Part shown: positions 6,240-13,984 of the stretch, one piece after another
Layout of the letters: each line of letters begins with the position of its first letter
Numbering within the stretch: position 1 is the stretch's first letter
Assembly: GCA_013696365.1 (NCBI GenBank)
Contig: JACCYS010000141.1
Location: forward strand, 1-23,426
Direction: 5' to 3'
Source of the DNA: Nocardioidaceae bacterium
GTDB taxonomy: Bacteria > Actinomycetota > Actinomycetes > Propionibacteriales > Nocardioidaceae
Length of the DNA stretch: 23,426 bases
The notes under the pieces: model-generated
Database searches by the model: none
Seen by the model: the letters and a program-made list of their open reading frames with translations, nothing else
Told to the model about the DNA's origin: nothing
Translations under genes and position numbers: made by a program

Positions 6240-7342
6240 CCGCTGTCGACCTGCCGTTCCCGGACACCGACCTCTCTCGCGACGGTCTCGCCGGGGTGCC
6301 GACCACCGACGAGCCGCAGAACCGCAAGGAGTACACCTCGGACCAAGAGGTGCGCTGGTGCCCCGGCTGCGGTGATTACGCGGTGTTGGCGGCCGTCCAA
6401 GGCTTCTTGCCGGATCTTGGGCTCAAGCGGGAGAATATCGTTTTCGTCTCCGGCATCGGCTGTTCGTCGCGATTTCCCTACTACCTCGACACCTACGGGA
6501 TGCACTCGATCCATGGTCGCGCACCGGCCATCGCCACCGGCTTGGCGATCACCCGGCCCGACCTGTCGACATGGGTGGTCACCGGCGACGGCGACGCGTT
6601 GTCCATCGGGGGCAATCACCTCATCCACGCTCTGCGGCGCAACGTCAACCTGACGATCCTGCTGTTCAACAACCGGATCTACGGCCTGACCAAGGGGCAG
6701 TACTCGCCCACCTCCGAGACCGGCAAGGTGACCAAGTCGACCCCAGCCGGCTCGGTGGACACCCCGTTCAACCCGGTCTCGCTGGCGCTGGGCGCCGAGG
6801 CAACCTTCGTAGCACGCACGGTGGACAACGACCGCAAGCATCTGACCGCGGTGTTGAGCGCGGCCGCCGCGCACCGAGGCACGTCGCTGGTCGAGATCTT
6901 TCAGAACTGCCCGATCTTCAACGACGGTGCGTTCGAGGCGTTCAAGGGCAAGGGGGCGGCCGAGTCGGCGCTCATTCCGCTGGAGCACGGCCATGCGATC
7001 CGCTTCGGGCCGGACGGGTCGCGTGGGGTCGCGCGGGACACAGCCACCGGCGGCGTCCGAGTGGTTGGGGTCGGCGGCGACGACGGGATCGACGAGTCCG
7101 ATCTGTTGGTGCACGACGCGCACGCTGATGACCCGACGACGGCGTTTGCGCTGTCTCGGCTGACCGATGCGGGCGTTCTCACCCAAGCGCCGATCGGCAT
7201 CTTCCGCCAGGTGGAGCGGCCGACCTACGACGACTTGACGCGCCAGCAAATCGACACCGCCACCGGCACCAGCGGACGCGGCGACCTGGCCGCGCTGTTG
7301 GCCGGCAAGGACACCTGGGCGGTCGGCGAACCCCGCGGCTGA
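6236..7342 (+). CDS. korB: 2-oxoacid:ferredoxin oxidoreductase, beta subunit (KorB)
   Basis: A 368-residue beta subunit with the diphosphate half of the thiamine site: GDGDALSIGGNHLIHALRRN (117-136) and LLFNNRIYGLTKGQYSPTS (142-160). Four cysteines positioned to hold the [4Fe-4S] cluster are seen: C42 and C45 in WCPGCGDY, C76 in GIGCSSRFPYY and C225 in IFQNCPIFND. The cluster passes electrons to ferredoxin. The first 35 residues are an unconserved-looking hydrophilic extension. The C-terminal third, from about residue 245, is typical of the Kor type and longer than in short archaeal beta subunits. The start overlaps the korA stop (ATGA). No ferredoxin gene follows directly; the nearest ferredoxin-like gene is the nuoI-like one at 1697-2029. 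Confidence 0.92.
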   Translation: MTAVDLPFPDTDLSRDGLAGVPTTDEPQNRKEYTSDQEVRWCPGCGDYAVLAAVQGFLPDLGLKRENIVFVSGIGCSSRFPYYLDTYGMHSIHGRAPAIATGLAITRPDLSTWVVTGDGDALSIGGNHLIHALRRNVNLTILLFNNRIYGLTKGQYSPTSETGKVTKSTPAGSVDTPFNPVSLALGAEATFVARTVDNDRKHLTAVLSAAAAHRGTSLVEIFQNCPIFNDGAFEAFKGKGAAESALIPLEHGHAIRFGPDGSRGVARDTATGGVRVVGVGGDDGIDESDLLVHDAHADDPTTAFALSRLTDAGVLTQAPIGIFRQVERPTYDDLTRQQIDTATGTSGRGDLAALLAGKDTWAVGEPRG

Positions 7343-7343
7343 G

Positions 7344-7382
7344 GCCCGCAAAAGACCCAGCTGTTGCGTAGCAGGGGCGGGC
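7344..7382 (+). terminator. Weak hairpin downstream of korB
   Basis: GCCCGC (7344-7349) and GCGGGC (7377-7382) are complementary, with a possible inner CTG/CAG pairing, and begin 1 nt after the korB stop. The structure needs bulges and has no U tract, so termination is uncertain. Confidence 0.2.
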
Positions 7383-7425
7383 AATCCGGGCCGCCGGCCG
7401 GTCCGAACCACGCAGAGAGAGTGAG

Positions 7426-8088
7426 TTGGCGACCAGCAAAGGTCGGCAACCTTCTGCGAGAGGCCCGTCGGTGCGCACAGGCAACACCTCAGACAACTCG
7501 CCCAGCCTGGAAGTTTTGCTGGGCCGGGTCGCCGCCGGCGATCATGCCGCCTACGACCGGCTCTTCGCCCAAGCAGCCGCGCTCGTGCATTCTGTCGCAC
7601 GGCACACCGTCCGGGACCCGGTGCGCGCACAAGAGGTCGCACAGGACTCCATGCTGTTGCTGTGGACGAATGCTGCTCGGTTCGACCCGCGCAGGGGCTC
7701 AGCCCGCAGCTGGATCGCCACACTCACCCACCGGCGAGCTGTGGACGCGGTGCGCCACGATCAGGCCAGCACCGACCGTGAGCTGCGTTACCCATGGACC
7801 GAACAGGCCAGCGGCGACCCGGTCGCCGACGAGGTCGTGCTGCGCTCCGAGCACGCCGAGATTCGGCACTGCCTGGACGCCCTCACCGAGTTGCAGCGCC
7901 AAGCGGTGGTCCTCGCCTACTACGAGGGACACAGCTATGCAGACATTGCCGCCTGCACCAGCGGATCGGTGTCGGCGGTCAAGACCAGGGTGCGCGACGC
8001 GATGATCCGGCTGCGTGGATGTCTCAACACGCAGCGCGACGGCGAGGAACCGCATCCGCAGCCTCATCACCGGCAAGCGATCTCCTGA
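7426..8088 (+). CDS. ECF RNA polymerase sigma factor, SigK-like
   Basis: A 220-residue sigma-70 family protein with only regions 2 and 4. Region 2 spans about 36-112 (VAAGDHAAYDRLF; RAQEVAQDSMLLLWTNAARF; GSARSWIATLTHRRAVDAVR). Region 4 spans about 143-200 (CLDALTELQRQAVVLAYYEG; YADIAACTSGSVSAVKTRVR). The segments HRRAVDAVRHDQA, ASGDPVADEVVL and LTELQRQAVVLAYYEG closely resemble mycobacterial SigK, whose activity is held by the membrane anti-sigma RskA. No rskA-like gene lies on either side here; a permease follows. The region 4.2 helix reads CTSGSVSAVKTR and lacks the usual Leu-Gly pair. The start is uncertain: TTG at 7426 follows a weak AGAGAG stretch, and GTG at 7471 in frame has GAGAGG at 7458-7463. 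The later start would remove 15 unconserved residues. Downstream is a clean GC hairpin. Confidence 0.87.
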   Translation: MATSKGRQPSARGPSVRTGNTSDNSPSLEVLLGRVAAGDHAAYDRLFAQAAALVHSVARHTVRDPVRAQEVAQDSMLLLWTNAARFDPRRGSARSWIATLTHRRAVDAVRHDQASTDRELRYPWTEQASGDPVADEVVLRSEHAEIRHCLDALTELQRQAVVLAYYEGHSYADIAACTSGSVSAVKTRVRDAMIRLRGCLNTQRDGEEPHPQPHHRQAIS

Positions 8089-8095
8089 CCCGGTC

Positions 8096-8111
8096 CGGCT
8101 GACACCAGCCG
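8096..8111 (+). terminator. Candidate terminator after the sigma factor gene
   Basis: CGGCTG (8096-8101), loop ACAC, CAGCCG (8106-8111): a perfect 6-bp GC-rich stem with a 4-nt loop beginning 7 nt after the stop. There is no U tract, as is common in actinobacteria. Confidence 0.45.
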
Positions 8112-8162
8112 CGCCGGCGGCACCGTCGTCAGTCCGACCGAGCCGGCCGCTGGTCACCGAGG

Positions 8163-8168
8163 TAACGT
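8163..8168 (+). promoter_or_regulatory. -10 element of the rarD-like gene (leaderless)
   Basis: TAACGT fits TAnnnT and is followed after exactly 7 nt by the GTG start at 8176, with no ribosome binding site between. The sequence just upstream, GGTCACCGAGGTAACG, is partly symmetric. No clear -35 is present. Confidence 0.42.
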
Positions 8169-8175
8169 CACGGCA

Positions 8176-9102
8176 GTGAGCGAGGAGCGGCGGGGGTTCT
8201 TCTACGGCCTGGCCGCTTTCAGCATCTGGGGTGTGTTCCCGCTGTACTGGCCGCTGCTCGACCCGGCTGGTGCGGTGGAGGTGCTGGCACACCGCGTCGT
8301 GTGGTCCCTGGTGGTCGTCGTTGTCCTCGTGCTCGCACTGCGGCTGCGGGGGCCCCTGATGGCTGTTGCCCGCGACCGCCGCCGGCTCGGGCTGCTCACT
8401 GTGGCTGCCGTGGTCATCTCGCTGAACTGGGTGACCTACATCTGGGGTGTGACCCACGGCTTCGTGATCGAGACCTCGCTGGGCTACTTCATCAACCCAC
8501 TCGTACTGGTGCTGATGGGCGTCCTGCTGCTCGGCGAGCAGTTGCGGCGGTGGCAGTGGATCGCGCTGGCGGTGGCGACACTCGGGGTGCTGCAGTTGAC
8601 CGTCGACTATGGCCGTCCACCGTTCATCGCGCTGATCCTGGCTTTCTCGTTTGGGACGTACGGGCTGCTCAAGAAGCGGGCAGCGGTCGGTGCGGTGGAG
8701 GGGCTCGCGGTCGAGACCGGTCTACTTGCCCCGGTCGCCCTGGGATACCTGCTGGTGCTCGGCGCCGTCGGCACCGGCACCTTTACCGACGACGGTGGCG
8801 CCCATGTGGCCCTGCTCGTCGGCACCGGGGTCGTCACCGCGCTGCCGTTGTTGCTGTTCGGTGCCGCTGCCCCGCGAGTGCCACTGACCACCTTAGGGTT
8901 GTTGCAGTACATCGCCCCGGTCCTGCAGTTCCTGATCGGCTGGGTGGTCTTCGACGAGGCCATGACCACAGCACGCTGGATCGGATTCGCCCTGGTGTGG
9001 GCCGCGCTCGTACTGATCAGCGTTGAGGCGGTCATCACTGTGCGCCGCGTCCACCGGGAACGACTCGACCCGGTGACCACCGCAGCCGAGAGCATCGCCT
9101 GA
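8176..9102 (+). CDS. rarD: RarD/EamA-family membrane transporter
   Basis: A 308-residue inner-membrane protein with about ten hydrophobic segments, the EamA (DMT superfamily) pattern of two five-helix repeats. RarD-type sequence is visible at the start (GFFYGLAAFSIWGVFPLYWPLL, residues 7-28) and at VISLNWVTYIWGV (80-92), ETSLGYFINPLVLVLMGVLLLGE (99-121) and TTLGLLQYIAPVLQFLIGW (236-254). RarD was named from a chloramphenicol-sensitivity locus in Pseudomonas; its substrate is not established, and drug or metabolite export is only a family expectation. The GTG at 8176 lies 7 nt after a -10 element, so translation is probably leaderless. The C-terminal 20 residues are cytoplasmic and basic. It appears to be a single-gene unit. 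Confidence 0.88.
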   Translation: MSEERRGFFYGLAAFSIWGVFPLYWPLLDPAGAVEVLAHRVVWSLVVVVVLVLALRLRGPLMAVARDRRRLGLLTVAAVVISLNWVTYIWGVTHGFVIETSLGYFINPLVLVLMGVLLLGEQLRRWQWIALAVATLGVLQLTVDYGRPPFIALILAFSFGTYGLLKKRAAVGAVEGLAVETGLLAPVALGYLLVLGAVGTGTFTDDGGAHVALLVGTGVVTALPLLLFGAAAPRVPLTTLGLLQYIAPVLQFLIGWVVFDEAMTTARWIGFALVWAALVLISVEAVITVRRVHRERLDPVTTAAESIA

Positions 9103-9143
9103 GCCGCATCCACGTGGGCTGGTCCGGTGACCACAACATCTCG

Positions 9144-9163
9144 GGCGAAACCTCCGATTCGCC
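9144..9163. repeat. Short inverted repeat GGCGAA...TTCGCC
   Basis: GGCGAA (9144-9149) and TTCGCC (9158-9163) with an 8-nt spacer, about 40 nt after the rarD-like stop. It could be a weak terminator for that gene or an operator upstream of phoX. Confidence 0.25.
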
Positions 9164-9178
9164 ATAATATCGTCGAAG

Positions 9179-9189
9179 GTTCATCTGAC
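9179..9189 (+). promoter_or_regulatory. Candidate PHO-box half-site upstream of phoX
   Basis: GTTCATCTGAC fits the 11-nt unit GTTCAYYYR-- known for actinobacterial PhoP binding sites at nearly every position. The adjacent upstream 11-mer (9168-9178) matches only about half the unit, so the usual direct repeat is poor. A possible -10, TAGGGT, is at 9217-9222, with phoX starting at 9267 behind AGGAG. The downstream phosphatase makes phosphate control plausible. Confidence 0.35.
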
Positions 9190-9266
9190 CGCCGACGAAG
9201 CCGACGTCTTGGCCACTAGGGTCCCGTGACTAGAAACTATTCGTCGCCACCCACACAGGAGCTCAC

Positions 9267-11330
9267 ATGTCATCACGTCTCCTCCCCGTAATCGCTGTCA
9301 GCGGCCCGCACGGGTCCCGCAGCCGCATGACCTGCACATTCCGTTGCGGCAACGCTTGTGACCATCCTGAGCCCAACACGTCCGGCAACGAGCACTTCCA
9401 CGATCTGCTGGCCCGGACGATCGCCCGGCGCTCGGTGCTCGGAGGCGCCGTGACCGGCTCGGCCGCCATCGTCATCGGTGGGCTCACCAGCCCCGCCGCC
9501 GCGACCGGGACCGGTTCGGCGCCGACCCGTTCCCAGGTCGACGACCTGACGTTCGACCCGGTTGCACCCAACACCAGAGACAACGTGGTCGTTCCGGTCG
9601 GCTACGACTACGACATCGTCATCGGCTGGGGTGACCAAGTGGAGAGGGGCGCGCCCAAGTTCGACGTCTACGAGCAGAGTGCCGCGGCGCAAGCCAAGCA
9701 GTTCGGATACAACTGCGACTACGTGAGCGTCCAGCGCGTGCCAGGCAAGCGAGGACGCTTCGCGTTGGTCGTCAACCACGAGTACACCGACGAGTTCCTG
9801 ATGTTTCCGGAGGGGCGGTACTCGGACAACCAGGTCCGCCGCATCGCGATGATGGCCCACGGCATGTCGGTCGTGGAGATCGAGCGGGGCGACAGCGAGG
9901 GGACCTATCAGCGGGTCCCGCTGCGTCGCACAACGCTCAACCGCAGGATCACGGTGCGCACCCGGTTCGAGCTGACCGGCCCCGCCGCCGGTGACCGCAG
10001 GCTCAAGACGAGCGAGGACAGCACCGGGACGACGGTGCTCGGCACCCTCAACAACTGCGCCGGCGGCACCACCCCCTGGGGGACCGTGCTGTCGGGCGAG
10101 GAGAACCTCAACCAGTACTTCGAGGCCAGCAACGGTCTGGACCCGACGTATGCCGACAGCTATGCGCGGTACGGCATCACCGGCGAACCCGGCCGCGGCT
10201 GGCAGCGAGTGGACCCACGGTTCGACCTGTCCAAAGAGCCGCACGAGCCGTTCCGCTTCGGCTACATCGTCGAGCTGGACCCGCTGGACCCGTCCTCCAC
10301 GCCGAAGAAGCGCACGATGCTCGGGCGCTTCAAGCACGAGGGCGCAACAATCGTCCTGACCGAGGCCGGGCGGGTGGTGGCCTACTCCGGTGACGACGAG
10401 CGCGGCGACTACATGTACAAGTTCGTGTCCAGGCGACGCTTCCGCGACGGTGGCAGCCGCGCAGATCGACGGCACAACATGCGGCTACTCGACGAGGGCA
10501 CCTTGTACGTCGCCCGGTTCCGTGATGAGGAGCAGGACCCGGCGCCGGAGTATGACGGGAAGGGTCGTTGGATCCCGCTGTGCAGCGACCAGGAGTCCTT
10601 CGTCGACGGCATGTCGGTTGCCGACGTGCTCATCGACACCCGGCTGGCCGCCGACACGGTTTCACCTACGCGCATGGACCGCCCCGAGGACGTCGAAGTC
10701 AATCCCGTGAACGGGCGCGTCTACGCCGCCCTCACCAACAACTCCGACCGTGGCACCGCATATCCCACCGACGAGGCGAACCCGCTGGACTCCAGCCAGA
10801 TCCGTGAGGAGCCGGGTGGCCCGCTGGTCACCACGACCGGCAACCGAAACGGTTACGTCCTGGAGATCGTCCCGAAGGGTGGCAACCACGGCTCGGAGAA
10901 ATTCCGGTGGCGGCTGATGTTGGTCTGCGGTGACCCCGAAGCCCCCGAGACGTATTTCGCTGGCTACCCGAAGGATCAGGTGAGTCCCATCTCGTGCCCG
11001 GACAACGTGACCTTCGACGGTGCGGGCAACCTGTGGATCTCCACCGACGGCAACCAGCTCGGCTCGAACGACGGCATGTTCGCGGTGCCGACGAGGGGCA
11101 CCCAACGCGGCAAGGTGCTGCAGTTCCTCACCGTCCCGCGTGGTGCCGAGACGTGCGGCCCGCTGATCGCCCGCGACGGCCGGACGGTGTTCAATGCCAT
11201 CCAGCACCCCGGCGAGGTCGACGGAGCATCGTTCGAGAATCCGGCCAGCACCTGGCCGCACACCCGGCGATACCCCATCCCGTCGGTCATCGCTACCCAC
11301 CGAGTCGACGGTGGCCGCATCGGTCGCTGA
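9267..11330 (+). CDS. phoX: PhoX-family (DUF839) alkaline phosphatase, Tat-exported
   Basis: A 687-residue exported phosphatase. The twin-arginine motif ARRSVLGG (53-60) is followed by a hydrophobic stretch and Ala-rich end near 80, so it should leave the cell folded with its metals. PhoX features are seen: VVNHEYTDE (168-176), CAGGTTPWGTVLSGEEN (264-280), GRFKHEGATI (353-362), YSGDDERGDYMYKF (373-386), MDRPEDVEVNP (470-480) and CPDNV...GNLWISTDG near the end. PhoX hydrolyses phosphomonoesters using iron and calcium and is usually made under phosphate starvation. The 52-residue stretch before the arginines is long for a signal peptide and contains a cysteine/histidine cluster (C23, C27, C31, H33). 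The ATG at 9267 has AGGAG 5 nt upstream. It converges with the prenyl synthase gene, 16 nt apart. Confidence 0.9.
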   Translation: MSSRLLPVIAVSGPHGSRSRMTCTFRCGNACDHPEPNTSGNEHFHDLLARTIARRSVLGGAVTGSAAIVIGGLTSPAAATGTGSAPTRSQVDDLTFDPVAPNTRDNVVVPVGYDYDIVIGWGDQVERGAPKFDVYEQSAAAQAKQFGYNCDYVSVQRVPGKRGRFALVVNHEYTDEFLMFPEGRYSDNQVRRIAMMAHGMSVVEIERGDSEGTYQRVPLRRTTLNRRITVRTRFELTGPAAGDRRLKTSEDSTGTTVLGTLNNCAGGTTPWGTVLSGEENLNQYFEASNGLDPTYADSYARYGITGEPGRGWQRVDPRFDLSKEPHEPFRFGYIVELDPLDPSSTPKKRTMLGRFKHEGATIVLTEAGRVVAYSGDDERGDYMYKFVSRRRFRDGGSRADRRHNMRLLDEGTLYVARFRDEEQDPAPEYDGKGRWIPLCSDQESFVDGMSVADVLIDTRLAADTVSPTRMDRPEDVEVNPVNGRVYAALTNNSDRGTAYPTDEANPLDSSQIREEPGGPLVTTTGNRNGYVLEIVPKGGNHGSEKFRWRLMLVCGDPEAPETYFAGYPKDQVSPISCPDNVTFDGAGNLWISTDGNQLGSNDGMFAVPTRGTQRGKVLQFLTVPRGAETCGPLIARDGRTVFNAIQHPGEVDGASFENPASTWPHTRRYPIPSVIATHRVDGGRIGR

Positions 11331-11346
11331 CCGCGATGCTGGCGGG

Positions 11347-12348
11347 TCAGACGGTGCGGGTGACGACCAGATCGCACAGGTCGCCGAGGGCGTCGCGGGG
11401 GGGGCCGGCCGGCAACCCGTCTAACAGCTCTCGCGCCTCGGCGGCGCGGTCCGAGACGTACGAGCGGGCCTCCGCCATGGCCGGATGCGCCCGCAGCAGC
11501 CGCAGCGCGTCGGCGAGCCGGTCATCGTCGGTGAGGTCGCCTGCGAGCAATGCACGGAGCGGGTCGTCCGCTGTGTCCGCCGATCGCTGGAACAGCAACA
11601 ACGGCAGCGTGGGCACCCCTTCGCGCAGGTCTGTCCCGGGAGTTTTGCCGGAGTCGGCGGTGTCGCCGGCGACGTCCAGGATGTCGTCCGACAGCTGGAA
11701 GGCGGTGCCGATTCGCTCGCCAAACTCGGTCAGCAGCCGCTGCTGCCCTTCGTCACACCCGGCGGTCAGGGCCCCGAGATGTGCAGAGGCTGCGATCAAC
11801 GAACCGGTCTTGTCGGCCACCACCGACAAGTAGTGCTGCAGTGGGTTGTCCCGGGCGCCTGGACCGCGGGTTTCGGCGATCTGCCCCTGCACGAGCCGGG
11901 CGAAGGTACGGGCCTGAATGTGCACTGCCTCGGGGCCGAGGTCTGCGACGATGTCGGACGCCTGCGCGAAAAGGAAGTCGCCGGTGAGGATGGCCACTGA
12001 GTTGTCGAAGCGTGCGTTGGCTGACGGTGCTCCGCGGCGCAGTCGCGCCTCGTCCATCACGTCGTCGTGATAGAGCGTGGCCACGTGGGTCAGCTCGACC
12101 ACCAGTGCGGCCGAGATGACGGCGTCAGCGTCGGTGTCTGGTCGGCCGAACTCGGCTGCCAGCAACACCAGCAGCGGTCGGAACCTCTTGCCGCCGGCGT
12201 CGAGCAGATGGCGGGCAGCCTCGTTGACGAACTCTGCCTCGCTGGACACCGCGGCAGCCAAACCCCGCTCCACCGCCTGCATGCCCGCCCGCAGCCGCGC
12301 CTCGAGCGTGCCGTCGCCCCCGGGCACGCCGAACCCATTCGCCGTCAC
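11347..12348 (-). CDS. Polyprenyl diphosphate synthase (trans-prenyltransferase)
   Basis: A 333-residue all-alpha prenyl synthase. The first Asp-rich motif is D95-D96-x-x-D99 in LYHDDVMDEARLRRG and the second D221-D222-x-x-D225 in FQLSDDILDVAGD. GGKRFRPLL (52-60) gives the pyrophosphate-binding Lys and Arg residues. It condenses isopentenyl diphosphate with an allylic primer to a long chain. Residues upstream of the first Asp motif are small or non-aromatic, which fits a medium or long product, and the place next to complex I genes points to the menaquinone side chain. The GTG at 12348 has AGGAG 8 nt upstream (12357-12361 on the minus strand). It lies 40 nt after nuoN, so it is likely the last gene of the nuo transcript. 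Chain length cannot be told from sequence. Confidence 0.9.
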   Translation of the reverse strand: MTANGFGVPGGDGTLEARLRAGMQAVERGLAAAVSSEAEFVNEAARHLLDAGGKRFRPLLVLLAAEFGRPDTDADAVISAALVVELTHVATLYHDDVMDEARLRRGAPSANARFDNSVAILTGDFLFAQASDIVADLGPEAVHIQARTFARLVQGQIAETRGPGARDNPLQHYLSVVADKTGSLIAASAHLGALTAGCDEGQQRLLTEFGERIGTAFQLSDDILDVAGDTADSGKTPGTDLREGVPTLPLLLFQRSADTADDPLRALLAGDLTDDDRLADALRLLRAHPAMAEARSYVSDRAAEARELLDGLPAGPPRDALGDLCDLVVTRTV

Positions 12349-12388
12349 GGCTTGCGCTCCTCCCCGGCAGTACCGCCAAGAACCGCAC

Positions 12389-13984
12389 TCAGCGTACGAA
12401 TGCGCCGGCCTGCTGGGCGAGATCGAGCACTGGGCCGGGCACCACTCCGAGCAGCACGGTCACTGCGACCGCCACCGCGATGACCGACGAGGTCAACGCG
12501 CTGGGGACGGCAACCGCCGGACCGTCAACACCGGGCTCGGTGAAGAACATCAGCACGATCACGCGTACGTAGAAGAACGCCGCCACCAGGCTCGTCAGCA
12601 CCGCAACAATGACCAGCGGCCAGGCGCCGCCAGCCCATGCCGCCGCGAACACCATCCACTTTCCCATGAAGCCGCTGGTCAGCGGTATCCCGGCGAAGGC
12701 CAGCAGGAAGAACGCGAAGGCGCCCGCGAGCACCGGCGACGTCTTCCCGAGGCCAGCCCAGCGGGCCAGATGGGTGGTTTCCCCGCCAGCGTCGCGGACC
12801 AGCGTGACCACCGCGAAAGCACCGAGGGTGCTGAAGCCGTACGTCGTGAGGTAGAACAGCACGCTGGACAGGCTGGTGAGCCCCTCACCGGCAGGGCTGC
12901 CGGCATACAGCCCGACGAAACCCACCAGGATGAAACCTGAATGCGCGATCGATGAGTACGCCAGCATCCGCTTGATGTCGCTTTGCGTGATCGCCACCAG
13001 CGAGCCGATCACCATGGTCAGGATGGCCACAATCCAAATGAGTGGCCGCCAGTCCCACGAGGCGCCGCCGAAGCCGACGTAGAACACCCGCAACAAAGCG
13101 CCGAACGCCGCGATCTTGGTGCAGGCGGCCATGAAGCCGGTGACGGCCGTCGGGGCGCCCTGATAGACGTCCGGGGTCCAGGCATGGAACGGGGCGGCAC
13201 CGATCTTGAACAGCAGGCCTACCGCGATCAAGGCGATGCCGGCAAGCAGCAGTGGTGTGCCGGCGGTGCTGGCCGAGACCGCCTGGTCGATGGCGGCGAG
13301 ATCGAACGAGCCCGCGTACCCGTAAACCAGCGCGATGCCGTAGAGAAAGAACGCCGACGAGAAGGCTCCCAGCAGGAAGTACTTCATCGCCGCCTCCTGG
13401 CTCAGCAGCCGGCGCCGCCGTGCCAGCCCGCACAGCAGGTACAGCGGCAGGCTGAGCACCTCGAGCGCGACGAACATGATGAGCAGGTCACCGGCCGCAA
13501 CGAAGACCATCATGCCGCCGATGGCGAACATCAGCAGCGGGAAAACCTCGGTGTGCTCGATCCGCCGGGTCGACGCCTGCCGCTCGGCGTCGGTGCCGGG
13601 CAGGGCGGCGGCTTGCCCGGCAAAGCTGGTGAGACCACCCTCAAGACGTCGCTCGGCGAAAAGGAGCACGCTGATCAGAGACAGCACCAGCAGCACGCCC
13701 CACAAGAAGACGCTTGGCCCGTCGACGACGAGCGCGCCCTCAACAACCACGTCACCTCGAGCAGCGACATCACCGGCAAGCGGTTCGAGCCCCACGCCGA
13801 CCTGAATGGTCGCCGCCAATCCGGCGAACAGAGTGCTGACGGCGACACCGACCTGTGCCTGGTAGCGCCACACGCGCGGCGCGAGGGCTTCGATCAGCAC
13901 CCCGATCAAGGCGCCCGCGAACACCACCAGCAGCGGCAGCACGAGTGCGTACTCGACCTTCGGTACATCGAACTCGCCGGTCAC
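12389..13984 (-). CDS. nuoN: NADH-quinone oxidoreductase subunit N
   Basis: A 531-residue antiporter-like membrane subunit of complex I with about 14 helices. The proton-channel residues are present: E175 in MFVALEVLSLPLYLLCG and K260 in LLFKIGAAPFHAWTPDVYQGAPTAV. A hydrophilic insertion of about 35 residues (112-146, rich in Ala, Gly, Arg and Glu) sits between early helices; it is longer than in enteric NuoN. NuoN pumps one of the protons driven by quinone reduction. The GTG start at 13984 overlaps the nuoM stop (GTGA). The C-terminus ends in the membrane with FVR and a short gap leads to the prenyl synthase gene. Confidence 0.95.
   Translation of the reverse strand: MTGEFDVPKVEYALVLPLLVVFAGALIGVLIEALAPRVWRYQAQVGVAVSTLFAGLAATIQVGVGLEPLAGDVAARGDVVVEGALVVDGPSVFLWGVLLVLSLISVLLFAERRLEGGLTSFAGQAAALPGTDAERQASTRRIEHTEVFPLLMFAIGGMMVFVAAGDLLIMFVALEVLSLPLYLLCGLARRRRLLSQEAAMKYFLLGAFSSAFFLYGIALVYGYAGSFDLAAIDQAVSASTAGTPLLLAGIALIAVGLLFKIGAAPFHAWTPDVYQGAPTAVTGFMAACTKIAAFGALLRVFYVGFGGASWDWRPLIWIVAILTMVIGSLVAITQSDIKRMLAYSSIAHSGFILVGFVGLYAGSPAGEGLTSLSSVLFYLTTYGFSTLGAFAVVTLVRDAGGETTHLARWAGLGKTSPVLAGAFAFFLLAFAGIPLTSGFMGKWMVFAAAWAGGAWPLVIVAVLTSLVAAFFYVRVIVLMFFTEPGVDGPAVAVPSALTSSVIAVAVAVTVLLGVVPGPVLDLAQQAGAFVR

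Noticed and set aside
5999..7723. 574-codon open frame antisense to korB and the sigma factor
   Set aside because: Spans two well-supported genes on the other strand and an intergenic gap; composition typical of a shadow.
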